A stretch of DNA of 64,000 bases from Phaseolus vulgaris (taxonomy: Eukaryota > Streptophyta > Magnoliopsida > Fabales > Fabaceae), in the NCBI RefSeq assembly GCF_000499845.2, contig NC_023759.2, forward strand, positions 46,284,672 through 46,348,671. Direction: 5' to 3'. The position numbers and the translations under genes are program-made. Every line of letters begins with the position of its first letter. The stretch's first letter is position 1. Below are positions 1 to 12,058 of this stretch, one piece after another. The notes under the pieces are model-generated. The model worked only from the letters and a program-made list of their open reading frames with translations, searched no databases and had not been told where the DNA came from.

Positions 1-1542
1 CGGAGAAGGTGGAAGTTTCTCTCCCATCTCCAACCCCTTTAAGCGATCCAAGAACGGTGCGTGATTTGAGTTCATACTACCACTATTTGTCAAAGATCTT
101 ATCATCATTCCTGATGTCTCCTATTACAGTGCCATGCACACCCCACTTTAGCCATGTTGGCTTATACGTGTTAAGAGTGGAGGGCGTCTAACACTTTAAT
201 ATAATTGCATAGGGTGGGCCAAATTGAGATAAATTAATTGATCTCAGTTTTTCTTGTGCTTTTTATTTGACAAGATTTTGCACGGTCAGGTCCTTGCGTG
301 GCACCAAATAAGTAGTCTATATAAGCAAACAGCTAATTTAGGTAAACAACGGGCTTAATTGGGTTCCCTGCTACCCTTGGAGTAGTTGTACTGGTATTTA
401 GAGTAGCCAATTGTTTGATGCTTGTCCCTCTATTTGCGATGTTGAGACACTGGGCCTGACCATAAGGGCATGAAAAGCCCCTCGATATTTCCTTGCATTT
501 TACAATTTTCAACGTGATAAAATCTTTGAAGTTCTTAAAATTGTCATCAATTATAAAAAAAGGTATTGGTTACTGCATTAACTAATGTGCTCCCATTTTA
601 TTAACTTTTCAGAATGGATGGAGCTCAGAAGCATCGAAAAACCCCTTTTCACGGCGAAGTGTAGCATCTGATAGAATTATCCAGAACCATGCTGCAGTGG
701 CAACTCCCAACTTATTAACTCAGATTCCCGTGACTAGTACTACTACAGTAAGGCAACAGCCAACAGTAGTGGTTTCATCTTCGAGGCATCTCACAAGCAC
801 CGCAGTTTCTCCATATTCACTGCATCAGGCAACTAATGTTAATCCTGAAAAGCAACAACCAGTGGGGCATGTACAAATACCACCCTCAAATGTAGGTTTA
901 ACCATGAAGAAGAACTTAATCACTACCAATGCATCTTCAGTTAACTTTTCTGGCACTCATACAACTCTATCAATGCGGAGTAATGGCACCAATTATGGTA
1001 ATGACACCAATTATGTAAAACCCGTACATAATTTGAGTGTACAACATGAGGGTTTGTCTAATTCCTTCCCACAATCATCCTTCAAGTTACCCTCACCAAC
1101 GCCGTCAAATTCAGCCTCACATCAACATGTGGTCCAGGAAGCCCATTACACTGAACCTCCTTATCGTAACCCTAGTCGTTCCTACCCACCACAAACCGAA
1201 AAATCAGACCATGGGTCTGAAAGCATGTGGAGAGTTAGGCAAGATGTGTCACCCAGTTATCATTCTCAAAGAAATCATAACAACTATAACGCAATGGCTG
1301 GGGGATCCAGGCAATCTGGTGTTTGGGATAGGAATAATCACGGAAGGGAGGGTTTTGAATCATGGAGTCCTGAAAATAGTCCAACTAGAAATCCTAGGCA
1401 TATACCAGGTAGAAACTACCCAGAGTCCAGAGTGAATCATGGAAGAAATCATAGACCTGAATGGTCAAGGGAGAGGGGTTCTTCCGGACACTGGGACCCT
1501 GGCAGGCAGGTAAATAGAAAGTGGCATGATCAGAGGCGATAA
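1..1542 (+). CDS. LD: LUMINIDEPENDENS-like homeodomain protein, C-terminal exons (5' partial)
   Basis: The last two exons of a larger gene are present: 1-56 and 613-1542 (stop TAA). The donor GT at 57-58 and acceptor AG at 611-612 join in phase 0, giving ...PLSDPRT|NGWSSEASKNP.... The short peptide EVSLPSPTPLSDP next to the splice matches what I recall of the segment after the conserved helical region of LUMINIDEPENDENS, a nuclear regulator of flowering time in the autonomous pathway. The last 310 residues are low-complexity, rich in Ser, Asn, His and Pro, and end in a basic Arg/His-rich tail (HGRNHRPEWSRERG... KWHDQRR). The homeodomain and the TFIIS-like part would lie upstream of the window. 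The call rests on memory of the family; the reading frame and splice are directly visible. The ATG- or GTG-initiated subframes inside the last exon are not real starts. Confidence 0.72.
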
Positions 1543-2841
1543 GTTTTGTGCTGAGATTGATTTGGGATTTTATCTGACTCATTAATTTTCCGGATGTATA
1601 GAATTGGATTGGATTCTGATAGCAATATATTTGTTGTTATTGGAGAGTGCAGAACATCAGCTTGGAATGATTGTAGGAAAAGGATGTCATTACATCTATA
1701 GCGGGTTCCACACTTGTAGTATCTAGAGTGTAATGACTAAAGAGTTTGACTTATTAACTGTAAAAAGAATACCATAAAACTATAATTGACCCTGAAAGGA
1801 TTGATTCTGCTTCATTCTTTTTTTTAAATATTAGGCTTACTTAATAGTTCGGCATTTTGATGGCTCTTTCGGGCTTTTAGTTAACTAGTTAAAGTGCTTG
1901 TTGCGATTAAATTTCGTTTACTTTTTGAAAAGTTACTGAGAAAAACTACGGAGTGTTTCTGAAATTGTTCAAGCACTGAGGATGCACTTGTGAGGATACA
2001 CCATATATTTCTATTGTGTCATTTTTAAAAATATTATTTATTTATTTATTTAATATAATAATAATTAAATATTTTTAAAAATTATATATATATATATATT
2101 TAATTATTTATAAAAAATAATAAAATTATAAAAAATGTTATGTGTGAAAGTGCTACTAGTAGTATTATTAAGGGAATTGTTAACGCATCATTTAATGACT
2201 ATACTTTTTACTATTGCTTTAAATTAACCATATTACAAATTATGAGTAAAGTTTTTTTAATTAAGAAATGGAAAATATATTTTTAGTAAAATCTAGTTTA
2301 AGTGAAAAGTGAAATGAATCTTATTTAAATTCAAAAAATATTGTTTTAAATTTGCTATTTAGTTCTAACCATATTCAAAAGCTTCATAACATCCGTCCGG
2401 TCAACATTTTTTATATTTACAATACTCAGTTTTATATTTTCTCTTCCCCAGTTCATCCTATAATTCTCTTTCAATTAAAATACTACTATTGTTTAGGTTG
2501 TGCAGGATTATAGATAGTAATATAAGTTTTATTATTAAAGTTTTATAATACTCAGCAATTAATTTATATGTTTTCTATATTTAGAGATTTAATCTGATTT
2601 TTTTTCTTTTCAGCAATTGTGTCAATTGGTCGTTCCTCGTCATAAAATATTTTATTAGTCTAATATTTTTCTTAATTTTTTTTTGGTAGTAAGTGTTAAA
2701 TAATATTTAGAACCAAAATATAATAATAAACAAAAACTCCTTAAAAAACTTGAAAAACAGAATCAAACTCACTTTTAAATGCAATATTATTATTTTTTAA
2801 ATATTGTAAATCCAAAAAAACGTTTTCTTGATAATAGAGTT
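1543..2841. other. 3' UTR of the LD-like gene, then AT-rich intergenic DNA
   Basis: About 250 bases after the stop are still of mixed composition and fit a 3' UTR. From about 2020 the sequence is A/T-rich with short TA runs (2081-2099) and no convincing reading frame. No gene is seen here. Confidence 0.5.
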
Positions 2842-2922
2842 GAGCCATAGATCAGATAATTGTAGTCTGTTTAAACTCGACAGTTATGAATTCGGAATAT
2901 GATATCATCACATCAACGGCTC
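2842..2922 (-). ncRNA. C/D-box snoRNA, predicted 25S rRNA guide
   Basis: Read on the minus strand, a 5-bp terminal stem GAGCC (2842-2846) / GGCTC (2918-2922) encloses a perfect C box GTGATGA (2905-2911) and a D box CTGA (2852-2855). These are 6 and 5 nt from the stem, the normal C/D architecture, and the RNA is about 81 nt. Just 5' of the D box lies CAGACTACAATT. It is complementary to AATTGTAGTCTG, which I recall from the 5' domain of plant 25S rRNA. By the D+5 rule the predicted 2'-O-methylated base is the first U of AAUU. Boxes and stem are seen directly; the target is from memory of 25S rRNA. A second snoRNA lies about 140 nt upstream in the same direction. Confidence 0.75.
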
Positions 2923-3062
2923 TTCTCATACTCTGAGAGTCTATTTTCTCTCTCTTTATCTTTGGATTTGAAAGTTCAAGAGAATGCTGCAACTCTATAA
3001 ATTATACTACCAAACAAAAAATCAAATAAACAAAAAAAAACTAAGAAAATTGTTTATAGTTA

Positions 3063-3154
3063 AAGGCTCAGAAGGATCCATTGGTAGTTTCTAATCACGA
3101 AGGAACAATTTTCCATTCGCTCATAAAATAGGTAGTTTTCGACATCATAGCCTT
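3063..3154 (-). ncRNA. C/D-box snoRNA, snoR41/SNORD62-like 18S rRNA guide
   Basis: On the minus strand a terminal stem AAGGC (3154-3150) / GCCTT (3067-3063) encloses the C box ATGATGT (3148-3142) and the D box CTGA (3071-3068). Next to the D box is CCAATGGATCCTT. Its core is complementary to AGGATCCATTGG of 18S rRNA, in the conserved stretch before the 530 loop. D+5 points to the A in GAGGAUCC, a site methylated in several eukaryotes under guides called snR41 (yeast), SNORD62 (human) and snoR41 (plant). The C box ends in T rather than A, a tolerated variant. The RNA lies downstream of a promoter-like region with telo box and Site II motifs and upstream of a second C/D snoRNA, so the two probably come from one polycistronic precursor. 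Confidence 0.78.
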
Positions 3155-3279
3155 CAAAATCAAAACACAACAAAGAAGAAAATAGTTAGATACCAACGCG
3201 AATACGCAAGTCCATGAAGACACACCAAAGCCAAGAGTTCAATCCGAGGCGAGGAGGAAGAAGCAGAGAGAACCAAATG

Positions 3280-3420
3280 TGGATGCTGAGTTTAAATAGC
3301 AGGAGTGGTCTCTTTAGGGTTAGGGTTTGTGGCCGAAACGGTGATTCGTGTGTCCAATGACGAAGCTACGCTCCATTACGTATGGGCCTTCCTTTTGTAG
3401 GTTGGGCTAACTTAAGCCCA
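3280..3420 (-). promoter_or_regulatory. snoRNA-type promoter: Site II elements, double telo box, TATA-like box
   Basis: Read on the minus strand toward the snoRNAs there are TGGGCY/GCCCA Site II motifs (plus-strand TGGGCC 3383-3388, TGGGCT 3403-3408, AGCCCA 3415-3420). Next comes a double telo box (AAACCCTAACCCTAAA, 3328-3313) and then an AT box (TATTTAAA, about 3290). Telo box plus Site II is the established promoter signature of plant snoRNA and ribosomal-protein genes. The transcribed leader contains a short ATG frame of 9 codons (MDLRIRVGI), which I take as non-coding. Confidence 0.65.
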
Positions 3421-3439
3421 TTAACTATATTGTTTTCAA

Positions 3440-3755
3440 AAAAGGAAATTTCTTCCTGCACCTCTACATTCTTAAAAAATACCGAAATTATCCTTTTCAG
3501 TTTTCCAGAATAGAAAATTCATAAGAAAAAAAAAATCATTCCAGAACACTTTTTTCGAAACACTTTTTAAAAAAAAAAATTCTGGATTGATAAATCTGGA
3601 ATTCATAAAACATGTTCTGGTAAAGATGTTCCGAAAATATTTCGAAAAGAAAAAATCCAGAAATCATTTTCTAAATGGGGCAAAATAGTCTTCTCTGAAA
3701 ATATGGGGTGCAGGAAGAAATCTGTAGAGGTGCAGGAAGAAGTTGCCTTTCAAAA
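3440..3755. mobile_element. MITE-like element with CTTCCTGCACC terminal inverted repeats
   Basis: TTTCTTCCTGCACCTCTACA at 3449-3468 reappears inverted as TGTAGAGGTGCAGGAAGAA at 3723-3741. An extra inverted copy of the outer motif (GGTGCAGGAAGAAA) starts at about 3707. The interior is A/T-rich with repeated 'tccagaa' and 'tctgga' palindromic pieces and no coding frame. Similar ends occur at 46041 and 54954. The structure fits a non-autonomous inverted-repeat element; the superfamily is not clear and no clean target-site duplication was identified. Confidence 0.55.
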
Positions 3756-4323
3756 AAATGTAGGATATAATGGTAAATTTAAATATTATCAGCTTTTTAT
3801 AAATCAACATGTCGTCTATTCTCCGCTATACCCACCCACCTTTGAATTAAAAATAACAATTAGATCTTTCAAATATTTAATAAAATTGTATATTTAATCT
3901 TAACTTAGAATTGTTTAGGGTTTAATGTTGTTAATTTTTAAGAATTATAATTGTTCAACTTCGTATAGGAGTAGAAGGAAACAAAAGTAAAGCGTTTTAT
4001 TTTTTCCAAGAAAAAAAAAAAACTACGAACATATGCATGCATGCAAACAAGTGTAGAAGCTAACATTAACTTGATTTAACATGCATATACATTTTTTTTA
4101 AACCCAAACGCTGTTTAATTTTTATTTTGTTTTTCATTTTAATGAAGATAGTTGAGTTAGAGAGAGAAGTGGAGTGAATTTATGAGCTTGAGATTAACTT
4201 TGATTCAAAAGGTAAACGCAGCATTGAAATTGGGTAGATGATATGTTTCAATTCCAGTTCTAATCATTAAAACGTTCCACACTTTGTTGACCAATTCTAA
4301 CCATACATGATTAAGATCTGCTC

Positions 4324-6567
4324 TCAAACATCCCACATGTGTTCCTCCATAGCTGAATCCTCGTGTGGAAAATGGTGATGAAAATGATTCATGACTCTTG
4401 AAGTTGAACCACCAATGCCCAAAAAGTCATGAACAGTTGTCATGTCACTCCCTCCAAACCTTGATGGCTGCATTGGGTTACCTTCAACCACATCTCTTCC
4501 GTGGATCAAACTAGAACAATTACTAACTTCTTGTTCGACATTCTTCATCAATCCCGGGTTGTGGTCACTCCCCAGTGGCATTTGGCTGAACATTCCCACA
4601 TCATTTATGTTAGACCCGGCAGTGTTGGTGTCAAAAACTTGTGAAATTTCTTGTCCTTTATGAAACAGTTGGTTGATGAATGCTCCTCCACCACTCACCC
4701 CTGCCATGTTGGAAAGATCAGGCTGCGGACAGAAATGTTCATAGGAGTTGTTATGCTGCAGCATGGCACCAGAATATGGTGGCCTAGTGGAAGAAACGTG
4801 ATCAGGAGCAGTAGTGCCAGTAACAAAGCCTTTTTGCATCATGGGGGAGTTAATGCTATTGCTTGCAGTGGCACCCATTTGGGCTGCTTTCTGTAACAAA
4901 GCTGTTGCAGACATCTGAGCTGAGGCAGCAATTAGTCCTGCGCTTTTGTTGTCTTGCAAGTAATTGAAGCTTGATGATGTGTTGGAACCTAGTTGGAGGT
5001 TGGAAGAAGAGGGAGGCATGGTTTTTGGGCCACCAAAAAGTGCACCTGCATTGGTGGAGAACATGCCCCCTCCCATGCTCATAGACTTGAATGGTATTGG
5101 GACAAGTTCTTGGGGGAGTGATTTTAGTGGGTTCTTAGGGTCATATGCTGTGTTGGGACTAGTGTTTAGAGGCATGGTAGACATAAGATCCGGTATTTGA
5201 CTTTGCAGGTTTGGTGGCATGCCACTTGTTAATCCCTGGTTCACTCTGTTGTTTTCTTCGGTTAATGCGTCACAGAAAGCTCTGTGGGTGATAAAACTAT
5301 CTCTCCTGCACCATGTACACAATTTATTTCACATCTAAGACCACATTTTAATAGTATTTGTTTTGTTACTATTGAATAACAAAGGAGTTTGTACCTGGAA
5401 AATATGGTTCCACAATCACATTTGTATTCCCTGGTGCCACAAGTTTTCTGATGGGCCTTCCAATCAGATTGCACTGCGTATCTCTTTGAGCACTTGTCAC
5501 ATTTCCATTTCTTCTCACCGTGTTTGCGGCTATAATGCTTTTTGATGCCAGTGAGGTCTCCTAATGCACGAGCTGGGTTATGGTGGACGCATGATGGCTC
5601 AGGGCAAACATACACCCGTTTCTTCACCTCAGTGCTTGTTCGTTGCCTCAGTTTCCACGGAAGATTGTGACCTCTGCGGTGCAACTGAAGGTTTTGGTCC
5701 CTCTGAAACCCTTTGTTGCAGATCTCACACACGAATCTATTGGTTGCCATTAATGTGGTTGGTGATAAAGCAACAACTTCAGCACTGGGATCTATTTCAT
5801 AAGCATCCATTAGCAAATAATATATTAACATGCTATTGCTAGCCACACTAGCTGATTACCCCCTCTTCTCAAAACTAAGAAAGATTGAGCAGATAAAACA
5901 TTTCACATATATATAGTAAGAGTATGCATTTGCTTTTTGTTTAACTTCCCTAGTTTGATAGCCACAACCAAAAGTAAAAATATAAGGTTATTCACAGTTA
6001 CTGTTGTTTGTTAGTTTCTTTTAGCCAAGATATTTCCTATCAGAAATTAAAGATTAATCTTTTAGTAATATTTACTAAAGGGTTGATTTTTTTAATACAT
6101 GATTTTCTATAGAGTTGGATATGGAATCTCTGATCACTTCTTTAAACTCAAGGTTGTGTCTTTACTAATATTTGATATCACTATAGTTGACTACCTTTCT
6201 ACAATTCAATGCTGAAGCTAGCAAAGGGGAGAGTCTAGAATTTGACCAGCAGAGAAACTATACATCATTATCATTAATTCAAAGCAAAATTCAACTCATC
6301 AAACATGAAATCTTGATTTGTTAGGCTGCAATTACTATCAGAAAAAAAAAAACTGAATTTGGTTGAATATTTGCCTGGGGTTCCAGGAAGGTTTCTTTTC
6401 TTCTTGGCTTGCTGATTAGTGGAAGCATTGCTATTGCAAGCAGCAGATGGTCCTGGACTAGTGTCATGAAGTTGGATTTGTGGCTGTTGGTGTTGGCTTT
6501 CTTGATGAACTTCTTCCCCATTGTTTCCTGAGGAGAAGCTTCCTTCATCACCTGAAATATTTGACAT
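4324..6567 (-). CDS. INDETERMINATE DOMAIN (IDD) C2H2 zinc-finger transcription factor
   Basis: Three exons on the minus strand: 6567-6375, 5791-5395 and 5305-4324, giving 523 residues. The N-terminus is acidic and Gln/Ser-rich, then comes the basic signal KKKRNLPGTP that precedes the ID domain. Finger 1 (FVCEICNKGF...H-x3-H) and finger 2 (YVCPEPSCVHHNPARALGD... ending KKHYSRKH) are C2H2. Fingers 3 and 4 (KWKCDKCSKRYAVQSDWKAH..C and YKCDCGTIFSRRDSFITHRAFC) are the C2HC type. The long Ser/Asn/Met-rich tail carries a late TVHDFLGIG motif, as in many IDD proteins. The family acts in the nucleus, often with GRAS proteins, in root patterning, gibberellin and sugar responses. Intron 2 (5306-5394) is GT-AG. 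Intron 1 (5792-6374) has a GC donor, CCAG|GCAAAT, and joins G|AT to make the conserved DP. I cannot place it among IDD subgroups. Confidence 0.93.
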
Positions 6568-8842
6568 TGGAGAAGGAAACTGAGAGGTTAATTAGTAGAA
6601 GGTTCTGTGTGTCTTCTCTGATCTTTGTATTTTCTGTTATAGGTGATGGACCTCACTAAAAGCTTTGGCTTGTTTTTTTGGTGTATCCAAACAAGAATCC
6701 ACTCTCCCCCCAAGAGGAAGACAAAAGCTCAGAGTTTTTGGTTTGTGTTTAGGACTTAGAAAGCAATCACTGCCATGATACCAATATTGGAAGCTGGTCT
6801 TCTTTGGCCTTATACAATTATATATAATGCTTATGTGAAGACAACTATGTAAATGCCCCCTAGCTTCTTGGCATTAAACACCAATTAATTTCCATATTCT
6901 CCATTTAATTCCTTTATATTTATTTATCTTCAAAATTTTAATATTAGTTATACACAAAACATATATATAATTTACACACTCTTTATCATTTTTTAATTAT
7001 CTTTTACAAAAACCATATCTTACTAAATAATGTGATTTTTATAGTACACTTTCAACCATAAATTCTTTTGTATAGTATACATATTACTATAACAAAATTT
7101 CAAGACATCTTTTTCACTATATTTTAACAAAATGTGTTCAGCATTCTCAAATAATGTGTTTTGTTGGAGATAACCGCAGAACCTTCATGTTTAGTGTTTT
7201 AAAACATGAATTTAGTTGCAGATAGAACAAGAGAAGATTAGTGTGATGCTTCTTACTTGAACCATACAAAGCCAAGAAGCATGTTCATATTAAAAAAACG
7301 AGAAAATAGTTAGCAATGACATAAAAGAGGGTTGCTACCGAGTTAACCTAGATTCAAGCTTAAGAGCAACGACATTAACAAAGAGTATCCTAAAAGGCCT
7401 CCTAAATATTCCATTGTCCCCATCTCAAATGCAAATAGAAAAATAAAAGAGAAAAATAGGTTCAAGATATCAGTTATTAAATCTTAACTAGGTGTAACAA
7501 ATGTTGTACCAGGTCATAAATAGTGGTTTTTTTTAACAATTGCTTGAAGCAGTCATAATCGCCATAGAAAAGTTGTAGATTATATATATGTTTGTTTATG
7601 TTGAATTTCACAGCTCCCTCACGCTTAATGGAAAAGGAGAAGAAAAGAAAGGGACAAAAAGTAGAATATGAAGGATGAACTAAGGTTCAAATTTTGAGTC
7701 AATTATATTTTAAGTCCTTCCCATGCCAAATTCTCTTCTCCGTATCAAACTAATATATAAAACCACGAAAAAGACACCGAAGAAATTATCGATGCAGAGG
7801 TCGATATAATTCACGATGCATGCATACTTACAACAAAGTAACGACAAAAGCTTCCCAACATTTACATATTCCACACATTTCTTTATTGTGTTAAGGAAAC
7901 CCTAAACACCAACACCATGTTATGTATTTCATTCACATCATTCTTTATCCAAATCAAACTAAACTCAAGTATAATATCTAGATTGAATATATGATTTAAA
8001 AAATAATAATTGAAGAAAGAAATTTTGTGAAGATAGTGAGTTAATTTCTAATATTTGTGACAAAATATAATTAAATATTTTTCTGACATATGATAAGAAG
8101 AAAATATTGTATGGGGAATTTTGGTTAGTAATTGTTGGTAATAAATAATTGATATGGTTGCTAAGTGACATAGACAAAGGAGCTATATAGATAAAACCAA
8201 CATGGGAGACAACTGTGAATAATTCTTTCCTATGAGTATGTCTCATAGTTGTGTGACAGTTTGTTTATGTTTTATCCAAGGATAGGTAACACATAAAAGT
8301 AATATTGTTGATATGGACATGCATTGATTAGCTGAATAACTATTAAATTTTTGCATATTTTAGTATATAGTAGTTGATCAAGCTGCATGGAGTTTTCTGG
8401 CCTGGGAAATTGATGTGAAACATTTTCTATTTTAACCATACTAGAATAACACTGACATTATTGTGTGAGGTAGAATTTATCTTCACAACTGCATACTCAA
8501 ATATACAAATATATAACTTCAAAATATTTTCATCTTCTCGTATACCTAAGTACATTTTAATAAAAGATTATTTTTCTTTTTATTTTTAGACTAATATAAA
8601 TCACTTTTACGTTTAGTTTAATATAAATCCATTCACTGTTGGTTATCAATGAACGTAACTTTTGATAAAAATAGGTTAATTATCAACGAACGTAACTCTT
8701 GATAAAATAATAACTCGAGCTATGTCATACTAAATAATTATTTATTATACTGATTAATAAAGTCTATTTTCAACATATTTTAATATTTTAAATTTCAGTA
8801 AATTAACTTTTTTAAGAGATGCAAACATTAAACTCCCATTTC

Positions 8843-8866
8843 ATATATATATATATATATATATAT
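8843..8866. repeat. (AT)n microsatellite
   Basis: An uninterrupted AT dinucleotide run of about 12 units in AT-rich intergenic DNA. Confidence 0.9.
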
Positions 8867-11599
8867 GTATTATATGTCATTTTTTTATTTTAAAATTTCA
8901 GTAAAGTATTACCAAAATATCTTTATATAACTATCCCTCGAAGAGGTAAATAATACATAACCTTCCTCTCTCTGTTAAAAATACACTCTTTTTTTCTTAA
9001 TAAAAGAAAATATATCGAACTTAATAAGTAGTGGCGGAAACACTGCATTTGTGTATTTGTATTTTTCTCTACTCAATTTTTACGATGATAAAAATTTAAC
9101 ATACATCAAAAATAATTTTAAATGAGTCAAAATTGAAAAACAAAAAATAAGATGTAAAAGAAAAATAATGAATTGATTAATTCACCTATTTTTTTTTTCT
9201 TTTCAAATTTGAGTCTTTTCTTCCTCAAATTTTTTCTCTTTTTCAATTTATAGTTTTGGGATCGGAGTGTGATAATGTTCACGTTAAGATTATGATTAAC
9301 TTGATGGTAGATACAAAAGAATAATGACTTTACCCAATAATAGAGTTGCTTGAAATGAAGTGAAAAAAGTGATTGAAAATAGAGGTTATTTTATTTGATA
9401 TGTAAGATTTGGTGTGGGGGTATGTTTTTTGTTTTTCTGTCTCATATATGGGTTTTGATCTAATCTTTCATATTTTTTTTGTATTTCTTTTCTTTTATCT
9501 TTAATAATATTTTTTTCATGTAGTGAGAGATGATTGTTGTTACTATGTTAGCATAGTCAAGTTTCATAATGATACCTAACATGAAAATTTTATAAAAAAA
9601 AAAAAAAACTTAGTAAGTTAAAAAATTCTAATACATATTTGACTTAAAAATTATTTTAAAATCTTACAAGAATATTATCTTAATAGACTAAGTTAATATT
9701 CATCACGCGAGAAAATACAATGCTCACTATTTTTAAGAAAGAAAAACGGTATTTATATTTTAATTAACTTAAAAGATGGCGGTATTAGTATAGTACTGTA
9801 AACCCTTAAATACGGAATGCATACACATCCAATTTCATTTCTTTATTTATAGAGTGGTGTCATTTAAGGAGTTAGAGTGTGACATAAATGTAATGGAGAA
9901 GATATTTAAAATAAAATGTATTTTGAGTTTCTTTATTATCATCGAAATTCAATTTTGTTTAATATTAAGCATAAAAATGAAAAGAGTAATGATATCTTCA
10001 TACATTACATTTGACATTTAAATAAATTATTATTTTATTTTAAATAATAAAATAATTGTTTTTAATATTTACATTGTCAAACAAACTTTATTTAAATAAA
10101 AATGGAATGGAGCGTGGCCTCTGACCATGTCAATTATTCAGGCACATCATATTGTCAACAATGTGGATCAGTCAGCATCCACTTTGGGCTTAAAATTATT
10201 ATTTCAACTAAATAAAGTAGGTTTAAATCTGGTCATTATACACTGAAAATACTAATAAACATCACAATACTATGTAAAGATATGTTGCTTATTATCACAG
10301 CTAGTTATTTATTTTTAGTAATATATCATTTTTAGAAATATATATGTTCCATACAGCTGAAATTAAAGATAGTTTATATTTTCTTTTTCTTTTTTAATCT
10401 ATTAAAATACTTTTTAAAAATAAAACTGTTAAAGAAAATAAAAATTACAGACGAATATAGATACTAAAATAAAGTTTCCATTTATATCTATTATTATAAC
10501 AATGAGTTTGTGGTAAGGGCTTCCATGATTTGGATTTGGTTAAAGGACCTAAATTACTCCTTCCATTATTCTTTAACTTTATATTTTAATATCAATCTTT
10601 TGGATCTATCTACAAAAAGAAGGACATTGATACGTTCACAATTTTTTTTTCTTTACATCCATTCTACCAATAATATTATTATTTTAATATTTTTTTATAT
10701 TATTTAATTATAAAATTATTTTTTATTATATATATTTTAAAAAAAAAATTATCATATAAAAAATTACATATAACTATAAGATCGTCAAATTGTCTAACCA
10801 AATTAAAAACTAAAACAACTGACATATATGGAAAAGATCAAACTATATTTATTATTTTTTATTATATATGCTAAACAATTAATTTTATTATAATATAATG
10901 AATTTTATGTTAAGTATAATTGATTATAACTAACATATATAATTTAATATAAATATAAAAATAGATAAAATTAAAATTTAATATTTAATTATTTAGGATA
11001 ATAAAGATAATTTAATTGTCTATAAGTATTTTAAATAATATTAACACATTTTTTAAATAATAGTAAAATTATAAATAATAATTATAACAAATAAAATATT
11101 AAAAAATAAAATCATAGAATAATAATAGTGATGAAAAAAATAATAACAAAATAAAATAATATAATAATAATCATATAAAAAACAATAATTTTATTTTTAT
11201 TTTATGAAAATATTTTTCTGTATATTTTTAGATGTACTAGAGTGTTACATAATTTGTAGTTATTTTCCAGTTAACTATGAGTTGTAAATATGAGTAGTAG
11301 ATATAAATAACATATCATCATCCATTTTAAATTTATTTTAAATATAAGAGTAAAATAATAATATTATAATTTCATCAATTAAAACAATTTTTATCTGAAC
11401 ATCTATCAAATTACTTGAAAACTTCTAAAAAAAATTCTGTTCACTTTTCACTTTTTTTCCTCTCATTTTTATATTTTTCAAATCTCAAATCTTCTACTCC
11501 TTAGAAAAACAAAGCCTGAGTGTGATAGCTTCCAAAGTTTTTCTTTTCTTTTCAAAAATTCAGAAAATGTTAAATATCATTTCCAAGTAATGTTTAATT

Positions 11600-11603
<4 letters not shown>

Positions 11604-11658
<55 letters not shown>
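11604..11658. repeat. Compound (TA)n(TG)n microsatellite
   Basis: About 19 TA units run directly into about 8 TG units. This is a typical compound simple-sequence repeat and likely length-polymorphic. Confidence 0.92.
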
Positions 11659-11982
11659 AATGTAGATATGAAAAAGGTAAAATATAAAATTTCATAACTT
11701 TTATTAGAATAAAATAAATTATTGCAACTTTTTAAAGGGAAAAATTTTTAAAAGGCAGAGAGAGAAGTAGAGAGTATAATACCAATTAAGTTTTCATTTC
11801 TCAGACTAATGACTTTTACTAATGGGTCTTCCTCATTAGTGAAGTGAATTTTTTTACTTAAAAAATGTGAGAACATAATAAAAACAACAAGAAAACGTAT
11901 TTTTCATATTTCAATTTAAAACTTTTTTTTTCTTAACAAATTTAAACTACATTGGTTTTATCTTGGGATGCCTACAATTACA

Positions 11983-12058
11983 ATGCTTATAACTAGTGTT
12001 TCTTTTTTCTTTTTTTTTCTTTTTTTTTATCAGCATGCTTATAACTAGTGTTTCTTTT
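11983..12058 (-). mobile_element. Severely truncated LINE insertion (tail only) with 24-bp target duplication
   Basis: A perfect 24-bp direct repeat (11983-12006 and 12035-12058, core GCTTATAACTAGTGTTTC) flanks only 28 nt. On the minus strand the 28 nt read GCTGAT followed by an A-tract with two G interruptions. The same GCTGATAAAAAAAA forms the 3' end of the LINE at 60701-60720. This is the structure expected of an L1-type target-primed insertion that lost nearly all of its 5' body. Confidence 0.72.

Noticed and set aside
697..1542. Separate gene starting at a GTG at 697
   Set aside because: It is the interior of the last LD exon, which is open back to the acceptor at 611-612.
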